DNA from: Chloroflexota bacterium
Lineage (GTDB): Bacteria > Chloroflexota > Anaerolineae > SpSt-600
Length of the DNA stretch: 6,470 nucleotides
Direction of reading: 5' to 3'
Assembly (NCBI GenBank): GCA_011041825.1
Contig: DRAO01000461.1
Span: 1 to 6,470 of the forward strand
Made by a program: the position numbers and the translations under genes. A model generated the notes under the pieces. The model worked only from the letters and a program-made list of their open reading frames with translations. It searched no databases and was not told the DNA's origin. Of this stretch, positions 5,159-6,470 are shown piece by piece (within the stretch, counting starts at the first letter, position 1; each line of letters begins with the position of its first letter).

Positions 5159-5270
5159 AGGATCAGCTCAATTCAAGCCCCCAGGGCCTTGTGCCCTGGG
5201 GAATCCGCCCTTGTGGCAGGGGAGGATCAGCTCAATTCAAGCCCCCAGGGCCTTGTGTCTGGGAAATTCA
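5143..5270. repeat. Two tandem 64-bp repeats with further CTTGT-loop hairpins
   Basis: Units 5143-5206 and 5207-5270 are identical for their first 51 bases (both begin GCCCTTGTGGCAGGGGAGG), then diverge over the last 13. Unit 1 holds a perfect nine-pair stem CCCCAGGGC/GCCCTGGGG (5179-5187 with 5193-5201) around CTTGT. In unit 2 the matching hairpin keeps the loop, but its right arm has changed to GTCTGGG, and the first hairpin has lost its left arm. Unit 2 therefore looks like a decaying copy. It ends directly against the stop codon of the NuoF-like gene (5273-5271). Confidence 0.85.
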
Positions 5271-6470
5271 TTATTCTATAACAATCGCTCCCTCCGGGCA
5301 CACTGAGTAGCAGAGCCTGCACCTGGTGCAGAGGTCCTGGTTGATAACGTGGGGCTCTTTCCGAGCTCCGGTGATGGCTCCTACCGGGCAGGCCCTGGCG
5401 CACAGGCCGCAACCGGTGCATTTCTCGGCGATCACGTGCAGTTTGATCAGAGCCCGGCATACCCCTGCCGGACAGCGCTTCTCTAGGACGTGAGCCTCGT
5501 ATTCGTCCCGGAAATAGCGCAGGGTGGTGAGCACAGGGTTGGGGGCTGTCTGGCCCAGGCCACAAAGGGATGCAGCCTTCACCAGGCGGGCGGTCTCCTC
5601 CAGCAGCTCCAAATCCTCCGGGGTGCCTTCCCCTTCGACGATGCGGGTGAGGATGCGGTGTATCTGCTGGATTCCCTCCCGGCAAGGGGTACATTTCCCG
5701 CAGGATTCGGCCATAGTGAAGCTGATGAAGTAGCGGGCCACGTCTACCATACAGGTGTCCTCATCCATCACCACCATCCCGCCGGAGCCCATAATCGAAC
5801 CGGCTTCGGTGAGGCTCTCGTAATCAATGGGAAGGTCAAATAGCTCCGCCGGAATGCATCCCCCCGAAGGCCCCCCTGTCTGGACAGCTTTGATTTTCTT
5901 GCCGTTTAAGCCCCCTCCGCCTATCTTCTCTATCAACTCTCCCAGGGTGATGCCCATCGGCACTTCCACTAAGCCCGTGTTGGCCACCTTGCCCACCAGC
6001 GAGAAGACCACCGTGCCAGTGTTGCCCGGCTTACCGATGCTCGCATACCAATCGCCACCACGGGAGATAATAACCGGCACCGAGGCCAGGGTCTTGACGT
6101 TGTTGATGACGGTGGGCTTTCCCCACAGCCCTTTCTCGGCGGGGAAGGGCGGCCTGGGGCGGGGTTCAGGGAAGCCCCCTTCTATAGAGGCGATGAGGGC
6201 AGTTTCCTCGCCACACACAAAGGCCCCTGCACCTTCCACAATTGTAATGGTAAAGTCGAAGCCCGTCCCCAAGATGTCTTCCCCCAGCAGGCCCAGAGCC
6301 TCGGCCTCGGCCACGGCCTGGCTCATCCGCTCCACGGCCAGGGGGTACTCGTGGCGGATGTAAGCATAACCCTGGTGCGCACCAATGGCGTAACCGGCGA
6401 TGACCATCCCCTCGATGACGCTGTGGGGGTCGCTTTCCAGCACGGTGCGGTCCATATATGCTCCTGGGTC
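5271..6470 (-). CDS. nuoF: NuoF/HndC-like NAD(P)H dehydrogenase flavoprotein subunit, 5' partial
   Basis: The visible 399 residues begin [20 protein letters not shown], so the reading frame continues past the right edge; the ATG at 6455 is an internal methionine in a conserved motif. [17 protein letters not shown] (about 82-98) is the family signature near the FMN site. [12 protein letters not shown] (C257, C260, C263) with C303 (SLCGLG) binds the N3-type [4Fe-4S] cluster. The C-terminal domain carries two further clusters, [11 protein letters not shown] (351-361) and [11 protein letters not shown] (381-391). Complex I NuoF lacks this ferredoxin tail, while HndC/HydB subunits of soluble hydrogenases and related formate dehydrogenases have it. 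The protein oxidises or reduces NAD(P)H with FMN and passes electrons to iron-sulfur partners, here probably the HoxU-like protein encoded next. The N-terminal part, including the usual GRGGxGFP nucleotide site and any NuoE-like domain, is outside the window. Whether it bifurcates electrons cannot be read from this piece. Confidence 0.92.
   Translation of the reverse strand, partial: DPGAYMDRTVLESDPHSVIEGMVIAGYAIGAHQGYAYIRHEYPLAVERMSQAVAEAEALGLLGEDILGTGFDFTITIVEGAGAFVCGEETALIASIEGGFPEPRPRPPFPAEKGLWGKPTVINNVKTLASVPVIISRGGDWYASIGKPGNTGTVVFSLVGKVANTGLVEVPMGITLGELIEKIGGGGLNGKKIKAVQTGGPSGGCIPAELFDLPIDYESLTEAGSIMGSGGMVVMDEDTCMVDVARYFISFTMAESCGKCTPCREGIQQIHRILTRIVEGEGTPEDLELLEETARLVKAASLCGLGQTAPNPVLTTLRYFRDEYEAHVLEKRCPAGVCRALIKLHVIAEKCTGCGLCARACPVGAITGARKEPHVINQDLCTRCRLCYSVCPEGAIVIE

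Noticed and set aside
5116..5310. Open frame on the plus strand across the 64-bp repeats
   Set aside because: Its sequence is a translation of the tandem repeat, with no start signal, and it is antisense to the operon.
1..6470. tRNA, rRNA, transposase or integrase genes
   Set aside because: None could be recognised on either strand, so the rearrangements on the left cannot be tied to a visible mobile element.

Overview
The window looks like accessory and housekeeping DNA from an anaerobic, moderately GC-rich bacterium. A 2-oxoacid:ferredoxin oxidoreductase subunit, a NuoF/HndC-type flavoprotein and a HoxU-like iron-sulfur protein all point to ferredoxin- and NAD(P)H-linked anaerobic metabolism. 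The gene mix and the DUF4062 protein with glycine-rich C-terminal repeats would suit a Chloroflexota (Dehalococcoidia- or Anaerolineae-like) genome, but this placement is inference only.

Layout. Bases 1-761 (minus strand) hold two remnants of a sugar ABC transporter: the C-terminal half of a permease, cut by the window edge, and the middle part of its periplasmic sugar-binding protein. The two are joined at about position 345 so that the end of the binding protein and the start of the permease are both missing, as expected from a deletion. Immediately upstream (763-1413, minus) is an intact-looking DUF4062 protein with an unusual glycine-rich repeat tail. A divergent promoter region (1414-1661) separates it from a lone korC-like gamma subunit on the plus strand (1662-2234). 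Next come a strong 19-bp perfect palindrome (2345-2387) and a two-gene plus-strand unit: a small DUF5678-like protein (2399-2653) and an HD-domain CCA-adding/poly(A) polymerase-family enzyme (2657-4147).

The right third is a minus-strand electron-transfer operon that converges on cca. A NuoF/HndC-like FMN/NADH subunit runs in from the right edge (5271-6470) and is followed by a HoxU-like protein with one [2Fe-2S] and two [4Fe-4S] sites (4144-4908). Together they resemble the diaphorase module of soluble NAD(P)-linked hydrogenases or formate dehydrogenases; no catalytic hydrogenase or dehydrogenase subunit is visible.

The most unusual part is the 362-base spacer between these two genes. It is packed with at least six inverted repeats, all with five-base loops drawn from a small set (ACAAG/CTTGT, ACGAG, ACACG). 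They sit in two tandem-repeat blocks with periods of 50 and 64 bp. Stem sequences differ between hairpins while loop length, loop sequence and part of the flanking tail are kept. This looks like a repeat family in which the hairpin form is conserved.
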